Notes: a model not told the origin generated them from the letters alone. Positions 35,719 to 46,048 are shown, numbered from the stretch's first letter. The stretch: 64,000 bases of DNA from a bacterium (GCA_016932385.1 JAFGCY010000006.1:1-64000), one strand, 5' to 3'. A program made the numbers and translations.

Positions 35719-36753
35719 ATGACTGACAAGCTGCAACCGGCGCTGGACCTGTTATTGGCGGAGCTGCCCCTGCCCGTCGTGGCGGTCGACGGCACGCTTA
35801 CCATCCTGCTGGCGACCGCGCGCTTCTGGCAGGTCCAGCGGGCCCAGCCCGCGCCGGACGGCACGCCCCTGCTGAGCGCCGTACCCAAGCTGGAGGACAC
35901 GGCGCTCTTGGCCGGCATCTCGCGCTGCCTCTGCGCCGCTGGCCGCGAGGTGATCGAGCCGACCCTCAGCAACAACTTCCTGCGCACCACGGTGATCGGC
36001 GCACCCTGGGGCGCGCTGGTGCTGTTCGAGGACCTGGCCGGACGGCTGGAGGAGGAGCAGATGCGCTGGGAGATCGTCGACGGGCTGGTCCATGCCCTGC
36101 AAACGCCGCTGACCTCGATCACCGGCTACGCCGAAACCCTGCTGCGCACGGAGTCGATCGGCACCGCGACCGCGCGCTCGTTCCTGGAGCGCATCCACGA
36201 GCAGTCCGGCCATCTGGTCAAGACGGTCACGGACCTGCTGTTCCTTTCGCGGCTCGAGCACCGCGATCCGGCACAGGAGCTGGCGCCGGTCGACATCCGC
36301 CGCGCCGCGCTGGAGGCCGCCAACGCGGTGACGCACGCCGCCGAGAAGCAGGGACTGGAACTCCTGCTGGAGATCGACCCGCAACCGGTGATGGTGCAAG
36401 GCGACCATCCGATGCTGGAGAGCGCGATCCTCAACCTGCTGGATAACGCCGTCAAGTACAGCCACTACGGCGGTCTGATCCGGCTGAGCTGCCAGGCGCA
36501 GGCCGGCCGGGCGTGGATCACGGTGGCCGACGACGGCATCGGCATGCCGGCGGACACCGCCGGGCGGATCTTCGAGCGGTTCTACCGCGGGCGGACGGCG
36601 CGCACCGGCGATTATCTCGGCGCCGGCCTGGGCCTGGCAATCGTCCACGAGGTCGTACGCGCCCATCGCGGCCAGGTGCGGGTCGACAGCGCGCCGGACC
36701 AGGGCAGCACGTTCACGATCGAACTGCCGCTGGCCAACGGCCGGCCGGCGTAA
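35719..36753 (+). CDS. Soluble PhoR-like sensor histidine kinase
   Basis: A 344-residue kinase. The N-terminal 100 residues look like a PAS/PhoR input domain. DHp helix with phospho-His H125 in LVHALQTPLTS follows (H-A-L-Q-T-P-L, a variant of HELRTPL). Then come N box NLLDNAVKYS, G1 DDGIGM, F box IFERFYRG and G2 GAGLGLAIV. No transmembrane segment or HAMP is visible, unlike typical PhoR, so it senses a cytoplasmic cue or partner. ATG 35719 is chosen after GAGGAGG; the TTG two codons earlier is an alternative. Cognate to the preceding response regulator. Confidence 0.9.
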   Translation: MTDKLQPALDLLLAELPLPVVAVDGTLTILLATARFWQVQRAQPAPDGTPLLSAVPKLEDTALLAGISRCLCAAGREVIEPTLSNNFLRTTVIGAPWGALVLFEDLAGRLEEEQMRWEIVDGLVHALQTPLTSITGYAETLLRTESIGTATARSFLERIHEQSGHLVKTVTDLLFLSRLEHRDPAQELAPVDIRRAALEAANAVTHAAEKQGLELLLEIDPQPVMVQGDHPMLESAILNLLDNAVKYSHYGGLIRLSCQAQAGRAWITVADDGIGMPADTAGRIFERFYRGRTARTGDYLGAGLGLAIVHEVVRAHRGQVRVDSAPDQGSTFTIELPLANGRPA

Positions 36754-36882
36754 GCGCCCGGCCCGACCGCCGGCGGCTTGAGCGACGCCTGCCGACTTCT
36801 TGAGCCGCGCTTGAACAACATCGGGGACAGTCTACCTAGAGCCATTAGATGCATTCAGACTAATGGAAGGTGAGGTAACTAA

Positions 36883-39800
36883 ATGCGGATCACTCTGCCA
36901 CGCCGATCGACCATCCTCCTGCTGCTGGTTGGCGTCAGCCTGCTGGCCTGCCCGGGCACCGGACATCCCGCCAGCGCTGATGCCAATGACGCAATCAACA
37001 TCACTACCGTACCGCCGTCGCCGGATGAAGCCGGTACCGATGCGGCGACGAATACGGGCGACCCGGGCGCGTCGGGCGCATCCAAGCTCATCGCCCAATG
37101 CCCGAACTTCCAGCCCAACTGCCCGCCCGGCGGCGCCGAAAACGCCGGCTACAGCCGGACGGACTATCTCGGTTTCTTTGAGCAGAAAGTACGCTTGTAC
37201 TACTTCACCAATGTTGAAGAGCTGTTGTACGGGCTCAATCCCGGGATGGTCCAGATCAATTACACCGGCGCGCCGGAAACGCAAAGAGCGATCCAGCAGA
37301 CGCTGATGGCGCAGGATCAGAAGCTGGAAGACGCCGAACAAGCCGAGTTACTGGCCAAAAACACTGTCGCCAAACTGGAAGGCGAGGCCGTCACCGCCCA
37401 GTCGGCGTACCTCACCGCGCAGCAGAACCATCTTGCCGCCCAGCAGCAGCCGGCCCTGGCCAGCGCCGATGACCCGCACCATGCCGCCGCGCAGGCACTG
37501 GTCGACCAGCGCCAAAAGGATGAGGATGCGGCCAAGACCGCATCCGAGCAGGCCGCGGCCAAGCTGAAGACCGCCCGTACCGCCTGGACCGATGCGGAAA
37601 AGTCACTGGAGCAAACGCGCCAGGACACGGAATTGCAGCGCCAGCTCAGTACGCTGGAATTCGCCGACCTGCGCGACCACGGGCCGGTATTCGCCTGCTT
37701 CGGCCGGGCCGACTGCAACGATCCGCTCCGGCGCGTCACCATCACCGGCTTGCCCGGCAGCAAGCAGCTGATCATCCGCGGGCTCGCTGACGACGTGCGC
37801 AAGGTAGTGCACCTGATCAAGACCATCGACGCGCCGGCCCCGCAGGCGCGCTTGACGCTGTGGACGCTGGAAATCAACGGCGACACCTCCGAGAAGGGCA
37901 ATCGGCGCATGAACGAAGCCCTGATGGCAGTCGAGGAGGAATTCTCCGACTGCCGCGAGCAACTGGCCGCCGTGATTTCGATTCTCAAGGACGTCATCAC
38001 CGAAAAGGTGTATGAAAAAACGGACGGAATGATTTCCTCGATCCGGCCCAATTACCCGCTGGAGCGCTTCCTCTTTTACGACTACGTCGTGTTGCATCGC
38101 CTCGGGTTCAATGTCGAGGAAGCCCTGCCGTTCGAGACATTGTTAAAACTCGGCTTGGAACCGGATCACAGCTCTATTCGGCGCAAGGCATTCGATGGAC
38201 GAGCACACTATACACCACCGTTTGATCTCGATGCCGGGGCTTGGCGCTATTTCGTCTTCACACGCTACATCATTCCCGATCCGGCGGATATCTCGACGCT
38301 GGGCGAAGCGCTGGTGGTCCTGACGCTGGCTCGGGAGGAGTACCGGAATGAAGTCCTGGACGAATTCGAGTGCCGGCTGACCGCCCACCTGCGTAACCGT
38401 GAGCTACTGCCCGAGGGGATCGACTGCTTGCGCATGCACCGCCTGCGCCGGATCGTCAACGCCGATCTCTGCGATCCGAGTTGCGAGCGTCCCACCAAAA
38501 AAAAGGAATACGCCGGTCTTGGCCTCAATGGCAACCAGCAGCTGATAGTCAAGGCCCTGCAACGGTCCGCCCTGAAACGATATTTCCCCTTGTCGCAGAT
38601 TCTGCAGGACGAGGCCGAGGACCAGGCTTATCGGATGTTTCTCTTGCTACTCCAGCAATGGAACACTCCAGGTATACCGGAGAGATGGGCAGACTGCCGT
38701 ACCGGTAACCATCCCGAGGGCGATGACACCTGTAGCGCTGACACTCATTCCCCACCAACCCAAAACGAACCCGACGACGGCTATCAGCTGTGGAGCGAGG
38801 AGTTCCTGCCACTCCAACAACAACCCACAACTCCGCCCAAATCAAACCCGTCTACAGACCACGGAAATAATACAAGGGACTGGAATGGGCTGGCAACTTG
38901 TTACTTCGGAGTTCGCGGTGACGCGGAGCTCGATTACGAAGGAAAGGCCAGGGAGCTTGCCCGGCAACTGGTCAGCCTGCGCAACAACGACATGCTGTGG
39001 TTACGCATGCTGACCGAACAACTGGTGTCAGGCATCAAACCCGATACTGCTCAGAACGCTACCTCGCCCGTTGCCACCAACATGCGGCTGGCCCGGGATG
39101 CCGATGACATCACTCACCTTTACAACAGCGTCCAGGATTACTTGCGGAATGAAGACAATTTCTATGTCTGGCTGTACAAGGAGTTCGATCTGGCCCGGGC
39201 CACGGTCGAAGATTACCGAGATCAGCTCTTGAAGGACCAGCGATCCTTCTACGCTCCCGAGGAGACCGAGCCCGATATCGCTAAGGCGGATGCGCTCTTG
39301 AAGCAGCTCAACCAGGCGCTGGAAGACGAGATCGACGAGTACTTCGTGCATCCGATGCTGGAACGGCTGCGCCGGCGCGTCGCGGACATGAAGCTGGGCG
39401 TCGGGGTGATCGGACGGACCGGCCTGCTGGCCACCAACCGCATGCTGTCGCGCGTCGATCCACGCACCAGCGCGCAACTGGACATGGTCACGGAGGATAA
39501 TTACCTGGAAGGCTTCAAGCAGGTGGTGGCGGTACTCAACGACGTCCAGACCCAGGGCGTCTATACCGGGCGCAACTTCGACCTGGCCAAGCAGCTGGCG
39601 AACTTCGCGGATACCGAGCACACCGAGATCTACGGCATCACCTCGGGCAGCCTGTTCCAGGTCACGCCGATCTTCGATCCCTCCGGTGAAGCCCTGCGCT
39701 TCAAGCTGGATTACGACTACAGCACGCGGATCACCGAACCCGACGGCTCGACCGGCGGCCCGCAGGCCAGCCTGCCCCGCGTCGAGAAGCACAGCGTCAA

Positions 39801-40602
39801 CATCGAGATCCAGCTGAACAACTTCGAGATCCGCGAGGGTTCGCGCATCGAGACCAATGCCGCACTCGGCATTCCCGAAAAACGCACCGGCGGCATTCCG
39901 TTCCTCAAGGAGGACCCGCTGTTCAAGGATATCCCGCTGATCGGCTACTTCACGCGCCGGCGCGGGCATGCGGCGATCGTGCAACAGAACCTGCTGTTCG
40001 CCCAGGCGGTGGTTTATCCGACGATCGGGGACATCGTCTACGCGATGACCACCCCCGTCCCGGACCTGATCGACCTGGTCAGCCAGGACGAAGAAATCTA
40101 CCGCCCAACCTCTGCCACGCCTGGCGAGTACTTCGGCTATGTGCTGCAATGGAAGGCTGAATGGAAAAATAACAACACCCCTGCCACCGTCTATTGTCTG
40201 GATGAAACTGCCAGGCTGAAGCAATTGCCGTTCTTTTTCCAGGACTGCTCCCCAGCATTGCAGGAGGTACTGCCCGACCTGGCCAAGGCGCGGGCCGCGA
40301 CCGATCCCGTCAGCGCGGTAATGGTTGCATTCAGTACGCGGGGACCGACCGAAGACTATGGGCTAGCCGTCGATCTGGAGTTGATCGGCGTGACCCGCAT
40401 TCCCGTGCCCGGAGCCACGCCACTGCGGCAGCAGGTCGCTAAGCCCGACCCGGCGGACCTCAGTTTCCGCGCCTTCAACATCGACTACGACCAGAACCAG
40501 TCGCTGCAGATGCTGCTCATCGAGCAGGGCCTGGTCGGCTCGGCCAAGGACGACCAGGGAACCAAGGAACCCGGGGCGGTTAAGACCGGCAAAGGCAAGT
40601 AA
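36883..40602 (+). CDS. Large secretin-like lipoprotein with coiled-coil and helical insertions
   Basis: A 1239-residue protein with a strong GGAAGGTGAGG site and a signal peptide with lipobox LLAC (C23). Residues about 102-125 (VRLYYFTNVEELLYGL) and about 284-330 (RVTITGLPGSKQLIIRGL, VVHLIKTIDAP, ARLTLWTLEING) look like the two halves of a secretin N1-type domain. They are separated by a roughly 150-residue Ala/Gln/Glu coiled coil. A helical block follows (340-900). Residues about 910-1050 resemble the secretin core: VTPIFDPSG, VNIEIQLNNFEI, GIPFLKEDPLFKDIPLIGYF, then LLFAQAVVYPT. Secretins form outer-membrane gates. No secretion ATPase or pilin genes are near. Assignment is by motif reading, so moderate. 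Confidence 0.65.
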   Translation: MRITLPRRSTILLLLVGVSLLACPGTGHPASADANDAINITTVPPSPDEAGTDAATNTGDPGASGASKLIAQCPNFQPNCPPGGAENAGYSRTDYLGFFEQKVRLYYFTNVEELLYGLNPGMVQINYTGAPETQRAIQQTLMAQDQKLEDAEQAELLAKNTVAKLEGEAVTAQSAYLTAQQNHLAAQQQPALASADDPHHAAAQALVDQRQKDEDAAKTASEQAAAKLKTARTAWTDAEKSLEQTRQDTELQRQLSTLEFADLRDHGPVFACFGRADCNDPLRRVTITGLPGSKQLIIRGLADDVRKVVHLIKTIDAPAPQARLTLWTLEINGDTSEKGNRRMNEALMAVEEEFSDCREQLAAVISILKDVITEKVYEKTDGMISSIRPNYPLERFLFYDYVVLHRLGFNVEEALPFETLLKLGLEPDHSSIRRKAFDGRAHYTPPFDLDAGAWRYFVFTRYIIPDPADISTLGEALVVLTLAREEYRNEVLDEFECRLTAHLRNRELLPEGIDCLRMHRLRRIVNADLCDPSCERPTKKKEYAGLGLNGNQQLIVKALQRSALKRYFPLSQILQDEAEDQAYRMFLLLLQQWNTPGIPERWADCRTGNHPEGDDTCSADTHSPPTQNEPDDGYQLWSEEFLPLQQQPTTPPKSNPSTDHGNNTRDWNGLATCYFGVRGDAELDYEGKARELARQLVSLRNNDMLWLRMLTEQLVSGIKPDTAQNATSPVATNMRLARDADDITHLYNSVQDYLRNEDNFYVWLYKEFDLARATVEDYRDQLLKDQRSFYAPEETEPDIAKADALLKQLNQALEDEIDEYFVHPMLERLRRRVADMKLGVGVIGRTGLLATNRMLSRVDPRTSAQLDMVTEDNYLEGFKQVVAVLNDVQTQGVYTGRNFDLAKQLANFADTEHTEIYGITSGSLFQVTPIFDPSGEALRFKLDYDYSTRITEPDGSTGGPQASLPRVEKHSVNIEIQLNNFEIREGSRIETNAALGIPEKRTGGIPFLKEDPLFKDIPLIGYFTRRRGHAAIVQQNLLFAQAVVYPTIGDIVYAMTTPVPDLIDLVSQDEEIYRPTSATPGEYFGYVLQWKAEWKNNNTPATVYCLDETARLKQLPFFFQDCSPALQEVLPDLAKARAATDPVSAVMVAFSTRGPTEDYGLAVDLELIGVTRIPVPGATPLRQQVAKPDPADLSFRAFNIDYDQNQSLQMLLIEQGLVGSAKDDQGTKEPGAVKTGKGK

Positions 40603-40624
40603 GACGAAACAACGGAGGACGGCA

Positions 40625-41785
40625 ATGAGTAACTACGCCATGAGAACCACGCTGATCGCAACCGCGATCCTGCTAACCGGCCAGCTACTGCTTGCTTCCA
40701 GCTGCAGTGCCGCGTTGGCAATCTGGGCCATCGATGAGCTGCGGGAGACGTCGCGCGTGACCTGGACGGGCACCGTGACCGACGGCCGAATCGGCAGCGT
40801 CGAGCAAAAACTGCAGCAGGCCCAGGTGACGCTGGTTTACGCAACCACAATCGAACAAGAGACCCCGCGCGAGTTCAGCGCCTTTACCGATGAAGACGGT
40901 AAGTTCAGCCTGACCTTCGACTGGCAGGCCGACACTAAGTGCTCGGTGGCAATCCGCTACGATCAGCAGGTCGCCTGGCCGGCGGATTACTACGAGGTGT
41001 ACCAGCCGAAATCGGATCGTCAACTCGAGCTCTCGTTCGAACCGTTCGCGGTCGGCGACAGCCCGTTCGTGGACATCCAGGGCACGCTCACGAACGACGC
41101 GGTACCACCGGTGGCCTTGGCCGATGTGACCGTGCTCGTCCACTACGCGATCGAGCTGGAGCATGTCAGCCTAGCCTTTGGCGATCTCAGCGACGAGTTC
41201 GGCAAGTACTCGGTTCGTGCGCCTTTCAATCGCTCTGCCCTCTATTCGATCCAGCTGATCCGCCACGGCCGGGCCGTCGAACCGCAACAGCCGGAAGACC
41301 TGACCACCATCATTCGGGGTCACATGACGGACAATGGCTTGGGTGAGGATTTCGCATGTCCGCTCGACCTGGAATACGTCGAGGACACCGAGCCGCTGGC
41401 GGATACCCTAATCTGGAACGGTTGCGTGGAGGATCAAGCCCACTTAGCGCTGGGCGGAGCGATCATCGTGGTGACGATGGAAGCCAATCCCAGCGACGGC
41501 ACGCCGCTGTTGAAGCAATTCGCGGCGGAAGCCAAGGAGAATGGCGACTACACCATCAGCATGGACTGGCTGCCCATCGCGCTGTACTCTGTCATGGTCA
41601 TCCACGACGGCCAGGCCTACGAGCCGGCGGATCTGCAGCGGCTGCTGCCGCAGGTGGGCGTGTGGAACGAATCCGAGCCGAATGAGTTGACTGAATCCCG
41701 TGACTTGCTGATCGATACCGAGGACAGCGACGCTGACGGCGATGGTGGAGGTAACAGCGGCGAGAATGATTCCGCATCGACCTGA
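40625..41785 (+). CDS. Lipoprotein with three carboxypeptidase-regulatory-like repeats
   Basis: A 386-residue protein, 22 bases after the secretin-like gene with a GGAGG site, so co-transcribed. It has a signal peptide ending LLLASSC. Three repeats of about 105 residues follow, each a beta-sandwich resembling the CarboxypepD_reg/Cna-B fold: VTWTGTVTDG...FTDEDGKFSL..., VDIQGTLTND...SDEFGKYSV..., and WNGCVEDQ...AKENGDYTIS.... Each ends in a Tyr-rich strand before a helix-like linker. The last 30 residues are Asp/Gly/Ser-rich and disordered. Such domains usually act as structural or adhesive modules on the surface. A structural partner of the secretin-like protein is plausible. Confidence 0.75.
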   Translation: MSNYAMRTTLIATAILLTGQLLLASSCSAALAIWAIDELRETSRVTWTGTVTDGRIGSVEQKLQQAQVTLVYATTIEQETPREFSAFTDEDGKFSLTFDWQADTKCSVAIRYDQQVAWPADYYEVYQPKSDRQLELSFEPFAVGDSPFVDIQGTLTNDAVPPVALADVTVLVHYAIELEHVSLAFGDLSDEFGKYSVRAPFNRSALYSIQLIRHGRAVEPQQPEDLTTIIRGHMTDNGLGEDFACPLDLEYVEDTEPLADTLIWNGCVEDQAHLALGGAIIVVTMEANPSDGTPLLKQFAAEAKENGDYTISMDWLPIALYSVMVIHDGQAYEPADLQRLLPQVGVWNESEPNELTESRDLLIDTEDSDADGDGGGNSGENDSAST

Positions 41786-41817
41786 TATCGCCGGCGCCCG
41801 GCAAGTTACAGCTTCGA

Positions 41818-44800
41818 CTAAGCCGGTTGTGCCTGCTGATGCCGGTGCCGCATCCAGGAGTCGTACCAGTTCATCACCTCGCGATCCGTCATCACTTCGT
41901 AGTCCTGATGCTTGACATCAAAGGTGTAATAAGCCGGATCGACCAGCACCAACCGCCGCACGCCTTGGTCGTCGTTCATCACGATCCCGGCGCAGGCATG
42001 GTTGACTTCGTTACCTTGATAGTCGACGTCAACGGAATACGTCCGCATGTTCACCAGCCCGATGGCGCGGGCCATCACGATAAAGGCCCAGGCCAGCTCG
42101 ATGCAGACGCCGGTCCGCGTCTGGTAAACATCGGCGGCATCGTGATAGCCCTCCTCTTGGTACGTGTACTCATGGTCGTAGCTGAAGTTATCCTGGAAGG
42201 TCTTGAACAGCGCCCGGCAACGCTCCCAGTCACCGTTGACGCCCTCAACCGCCTGTTGCGCCAACTCCAGCATCTCCGCGGTCACGGTGTACGGGCAATA
42301 GGTATCCGCGCTGAGCAGCACCAGTTGCAGGCCTTGCTGCCGGAGTTTGCCGACCATCTCGCCCAGGTCCAGCTGCGTGATGTCGTAGAACTCGTCGTAG
42401 CCCGGCAGCTTGATGCCCGTGCCGTCGTCGTGATAGTGGATCGCCGGATGGCATTCGCTGCCGAGGTAGTTGATCGCGCCGCTGGCCAGCATCGCATTGC
42501 TCAGCGGCCGCAGCGCCCGGATTCCGTCGATGCCGCCAACGTACTTGAACCGGTAGAGGAGCATCAGATACGGGCTGCGGCAGCGCTCGAAGGCCATCTC
42601 GTTTTGCAGATAGCCGGCGCGCCGGTTCATCTCGACGATGATGGCCTGGGCCAATTCCTGGTCCGTGATCGGCGTCGCGGCATCGTCCTTGACCGGGCTG
42701 TTGAGCATGGTGTTGAGCAACTGCTGGTCGATCTGCTCCTGGCTGGGGTACAGGCAGATCAACCTCGGCGGCCGGTTCGCGGACTCATCGCGGACGCTGA
42801 CCAGTTCCTCGGAGCGCATCCGCAGCAGACTGGAAAAACCCGCCGGGTTGTTCTCGTACTGCCGGCTGATGGCGTCAATCAGCTTGAGTTGCTCGCAGAT
42901 GGGCTGGAAGATGTTGCCGGAGTGGGTCAGGAAGCCGCGGATGCTGACCAGCGCCTTGGTCTGGTCAGTCTTGGTGGCCAGCGAAACGAAATCCGGCTGG
43001 ATGATCCCCTTCACCGTGTCGATCAGGTTGCGCCGGAACAGCGCCTGCTCGGCGGGATCCTTCAGTAGCTCGTAATCAAAGGGCGTAATATCCGGCGGAC
43101 ACTGTGCCTGGGTCTGAATGATGAACCGCACGAGCTGGCCGATCTCCGGATCGGGCAGCAGCACGATGAGGTAGTTGCGATCGAGAAGCGCATTCAGCAG
43201 CAGGCCACTGCTGGCTTGGTCCTGCAGGGCGCGCTCATTGAGATCGGCCAGCTTGGTGCCCGGCGGCAGGCCCATCAGCGCAATGACAATGGCCTCCTCG
43301 TCGAGGAAGTCGAATTCGACCCGCTCGTGCTGCCGGTCGAGCCAGCGGCGCACGGCCTTGGACAAGCTGACATCGTACAGCTGCTTGATGTGATGGAAGT
43401 TGTCGCCGGCCTGGGCTTCCTGTTCCAGCTTGATGATCACGCGGTAGAAACCCTTGATCATCTGGTCGAGCAGGCTCTCCACCTCGCGCGTGGTTTTCGC
43501 GCACTCGTCCAGGCTGCGCTTGATCGACGCCAGGAAGTCCGGCGGGTATTTTTCCGCCAGCTTGGCATACTCGCGCAGGGCCTGCAGCCGCGTCAGGTGG
43601 TCCCCCACCTGCCCGCTCAACTGCACCAGCTCGTCGGAGATCCGGTAGGCCGCGTTATACGCCAGCGAATAGACCAGGAAGGCCACGATGAACGCGATCA
43701 GCAGCACCACGGGAATGAAGGCCTGCTCGGGCGTGATCGAGCTGAACCCCAGGGCGCTCTTCAACATGTCCAGCACGACCTGGCCGGCCGGCTTGTACAC
43801 GATCGGCAAAGCCAACACCAGCGCGAAAACGAAAAAGGCGATCAGACGGGCGGTCTGCACTACGCGGTTGATCGCGGCTTTGGCGACGCCGTATTGATTG
43901 AGTGCGCCTTGATAGCCGCTCTGCTCGCTGTCGATCGCCTGCTGAATCGCCTGGCGCTTCTCCTCGAACAGCTCGCGGATGTTGTCCAGCAGCTCTTCCT
44001 CGGACGGCGGATCATGCTCGTTGCCGCAGAAGACGTATTTGACATACGCCAGCACGGACTTCATCCTGAACAGCTTGGGATAGGGATCGACGAAAGCCTG
44101 CTCGGACCGGCGCGCCAACTCGTCGGTCAGATACTTGTCCAGGATCGAGGTCGCGCTGATACCGGCGACGGGATTCGGCTCAAGCTTCTCCAGTTCGGCC
44201 GCCCGCGACTGCACCTCGGACAGCCGCTGCCAGTCCCAGCCGCTGAACAGCCGCGTGCACCCCGTGGGCTGGGCGCTCTCCACCTGGCTCCTGAGCTCCA
44301 CTGCGATCGAACCGCCCTGGCTGGCCGCATCCGCGGCGAAGTCCTTGTGCTCCGCCAGGCTACGGTCCTTGCGCCAGTGGTCAAAGCCGTGGTAGACCAG
44401 TTTCCGCGGCAGGCCCGGGTCATAGAGCTTCTTCTCGTCGGCGACGACGACCTGCTCCAGCCGTTCCAGCAGCTCGGGGCCTTTCCACGGCGACTCGGGC
44501 AGTGCCGACAGGCGCCTCATCTCGCTAACGTAACTGCCGAGCGCTTTCTCGATCTCCGCTTCGCGGCCGAGGTCCTCCAGCACCAGGCCCAGGCAGTCGA
44601 CGCCATGCCGCGCCACGAAATAGCGCTTGATCTGATCGATCGGGATCTCGGCCTTGACGTAGCCGAAGTTGATGAAGCCGAAGCCGTCATACTCGGCCTC
44701 GCTCTTGATGACGGGCAGGTGGTTGAACAGCGATGAATAGGTGCAGTGGAAGATGAATTCCGCCGCCAAGCCCGCGGGATCCTCCTGCGAGTGCTGACCG

Positions 44801-45975
44801 GCCTGGTGGCCGGTATCACGCTCCTGCTGCACCAAGGGACAATGCAGCAAGACGCGGTTGAAGGGCAGGCTCTCGCGGTCGGGAAACTTCAACCGCATGC
44901 CGCCGATCGAGCGCAGGTAACGTTCGCGCGGCAGGTTGGTACCGAGTTCGGCCCAGCTGGAACCGTCCTCCTCGTCAGCCCCGGATGGCGTGGACTGCTG
45001 CGCGGAATCCGCGGCGGCCGCCTGAGCCTCGCGTTCGCGCTTCTCGCGGGCCGTCTCCTCCAACCGCGAGAATTCCTGCAACTCGTACAAGGCCAGGAAA
45101 GCATTCAGAGCGTTCTGGTTGTCGATGTTGTTGTCCAGGAAGGCGATCACGGTCAGCTCGAACCGCGCGAAATCCAGCGTGTGCCGGGCCTGGACATACG
45201 CGTCGACCACCAGCGCCGAGGCCAGCGGATCGCTGAGATCGGCCACGATGATCAGGTTCAGCGTGGAATCGTCGAAGTTTTGCGCCACCTGCCACGGAGT
45301 CAGGGGCTTCTTGATCATCGCCTTGTGCGTCGTCTCCAGGCAGCGCCGGAGCCGCGCCGCATACTGCTGCACGTTTTTCCAGAACCGCGCGTTCCAGAAT
45401 TGGCGCTGCTGGGTCGATTGCGCATTGACGTTCAACGGTCCGTACCAGAGCTCCAGGTCCTCGGGCGTCGGTTCCTTGCTGTCGGGGCCCAGCAGGTCGA
45501 GCGCGAACATGTGCGGGTTGTCCTGGCTTAAGTCAACGGGCCCCGATTCCAGGACCTGGCGCGTGAAATCAGCAATCGAAGCGGGCCCGGCCGGCGTAGC
45601 GGCCGAAGGTTGGACCTCGGCCGGGGCTTCGCCCCCCGCGGCGCCAGTCAGATCGAACTCCGCCAACTCGCCGGCGGCCAGCTCAGGCGCAACAGCTGCC
45701 TGCGCTCGCGCCTCGCCGTAAACAGCCAGCGTGCTGACAATCGGGTAGTACTCGCCGCCTTCACCGGCCTGCGTGTCGTACCGCTCCTGCTCCAGCTCGG
45801 CGAACTTAGCGATGACTTGCCGGCCGTGCTCGCCCAAGCCCACGATAATCGTGGGATTGAGCCGGTGGCCTTGTACATCCAACAGCGGCGTGCGACCGGG
45901 GTTGATGTATTTAAACGTCAGTGCCTCGATTCGTTCGGCCAAGCTCTTTTCGCTGTCGATCAACCTGTCACTCAT
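41818..45975 (-). CDS. Degenerate tubulin-like / transmembrane / transglutaminase fusion protein
   Basis: About 1385 residues; start at 45975 after GAGGAAGGT. Near residues 40-60 it reads NPTIIVGLGEHGRQVIAKF, in register with GLGGTG of the adjacent tubulin-like protein but with GEHG. Its later segment LIIVADLSDPLASALVVDAY aligns with the GGTGSSS signature of the neighbour but lacks it, so GTP binding is probably lost. Two TM segments lie near residues 704-728 and 747-773. The C-terminal 120 residues are a transglutaminase-like fold: catalytic Cys in TGVCIELAWAF (about 1288), His in VNHACAGI, Asp in VDPAYYTF. It is thus a fused cytoplasmic/membrane scaffold with a cysteine-type enzyme domain. 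Downstream of the tubulin-like gene by 73 bases. Confidence 0.75.
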   Translation of the reverse strand: MSDRLIDSEKSLAERIEALTFKYINPGRTPLLDVQGHRLNPTIIVGLGEHGRQVIAKFAELEQERYDTQAGEGGEYYPIVSTLAVYGEARAQAAVAPELAAGELAEFDLTGAAGGEAPAEVQPSAATPAGPASIADFTRQVLESGPVDLSQDNPHMFALDLLGPDSKEPTPEDLELWYGPLNVNAQSTQQRQFWNARFWKNVQQYAARLRRCLETTHKAMIKKPLTPWQVAQNFDDSTLNLIIVADLSDPLASALVVDAYVQARHTLDFARFELTVIAFLDNNIDNQNALNAFLALYELQEFSRLEETAREKREREAQAAAADSAQQSTPSGADEEDGSSWAELGTNLPRERYLRSIGGMRLKFPDRESLPFNRVLLHCPLVQQERDTGHQAGQHSQEDPAGLAAEFIFHCTYSSLFNHLPVIKSEAEYDGFGFINFGYVKAEIPIDQIKRYFVARHGVDCLGLVLEDLGREAEIEKALGSYVSEMRRLSALPESPWKGPELLERLEQVVVADEKKLYDPGLPRKLVYHGFDHWRKDRSLAEHKDFAADAASQGGSIAVELRSQVESAQPTGCTRLFSGWDWQRLSEVQSRAAELEKLEPNPVAGISATSILDKYLTDELARRSEQAFVDPYPKLFRMKSVLAYVKYVFCGNEHDPPSEEELLDNIRELFEEKRQAIQQAIDSEQSGYQGALNQYGVAKAAINRVVQTARLIAFFVFALVLALPIVYKPAGQVVLDMLKSALGFSSITPEQAFIPVVLLIAFIVAFLVYSLAYNAAYRISDELVQLSGQVGDHLTRLQALREYAKLAEKYPPDFLASIKRSLDECAKTTREVESLLDQMIKGFYRVIIKLEQEAQAGDNFHHIKQLYDVSLSKAVRRWLDRQHERVEFDFLDEEAIVIALMGLPPGTKLADLNERALQDQASSGLLLNALLDRNYLIVLLPDPEIGQLVRFIIQTQAQCPPDITPFDYELLKDPAEQALFRRNLIDTVKGIIQPDFVSLATKTDQTKALVSIRGFLTHSGNIFQPICEQLKLIDAISRQYENNPAGFSSLLRMRSEELVSVRDESANRPPRLICLYPSQEQIDQQLLNTMLNSPVKDDAATPITDQELAQAIIVEMNRRAGYLQNEMAFERCRSPYLMLLYRFKYVGGIDGIRALRPLSNAMLASGAINYLGSECHPAIHYHDDGTGIKLPGYDEFYDITQLDLGEMVGKLRQQGLQLVLLSADTYCPYTVTAEMLELAQQAVEGVNGDWERCRALFKTFQDNFSYDHEYTYQEEGYHDAADVYQTRTGVCIELAWAFIVMARAIGLVNMRTYSVDVDYQGNEVNHACAGIVMNDDQGVRRLVLVDPAYYTFDVKHQDYEVMTDREVMNWYDSWMRHRHQQAQPA

Positions 45976-46048
45976 ACCTTCCTCGCCCAATGCAACCGCC
46001 CGGCCTGCGGGAACCGCGGGCTTCCGCTTAAGAATCGCCGACTAGCAA

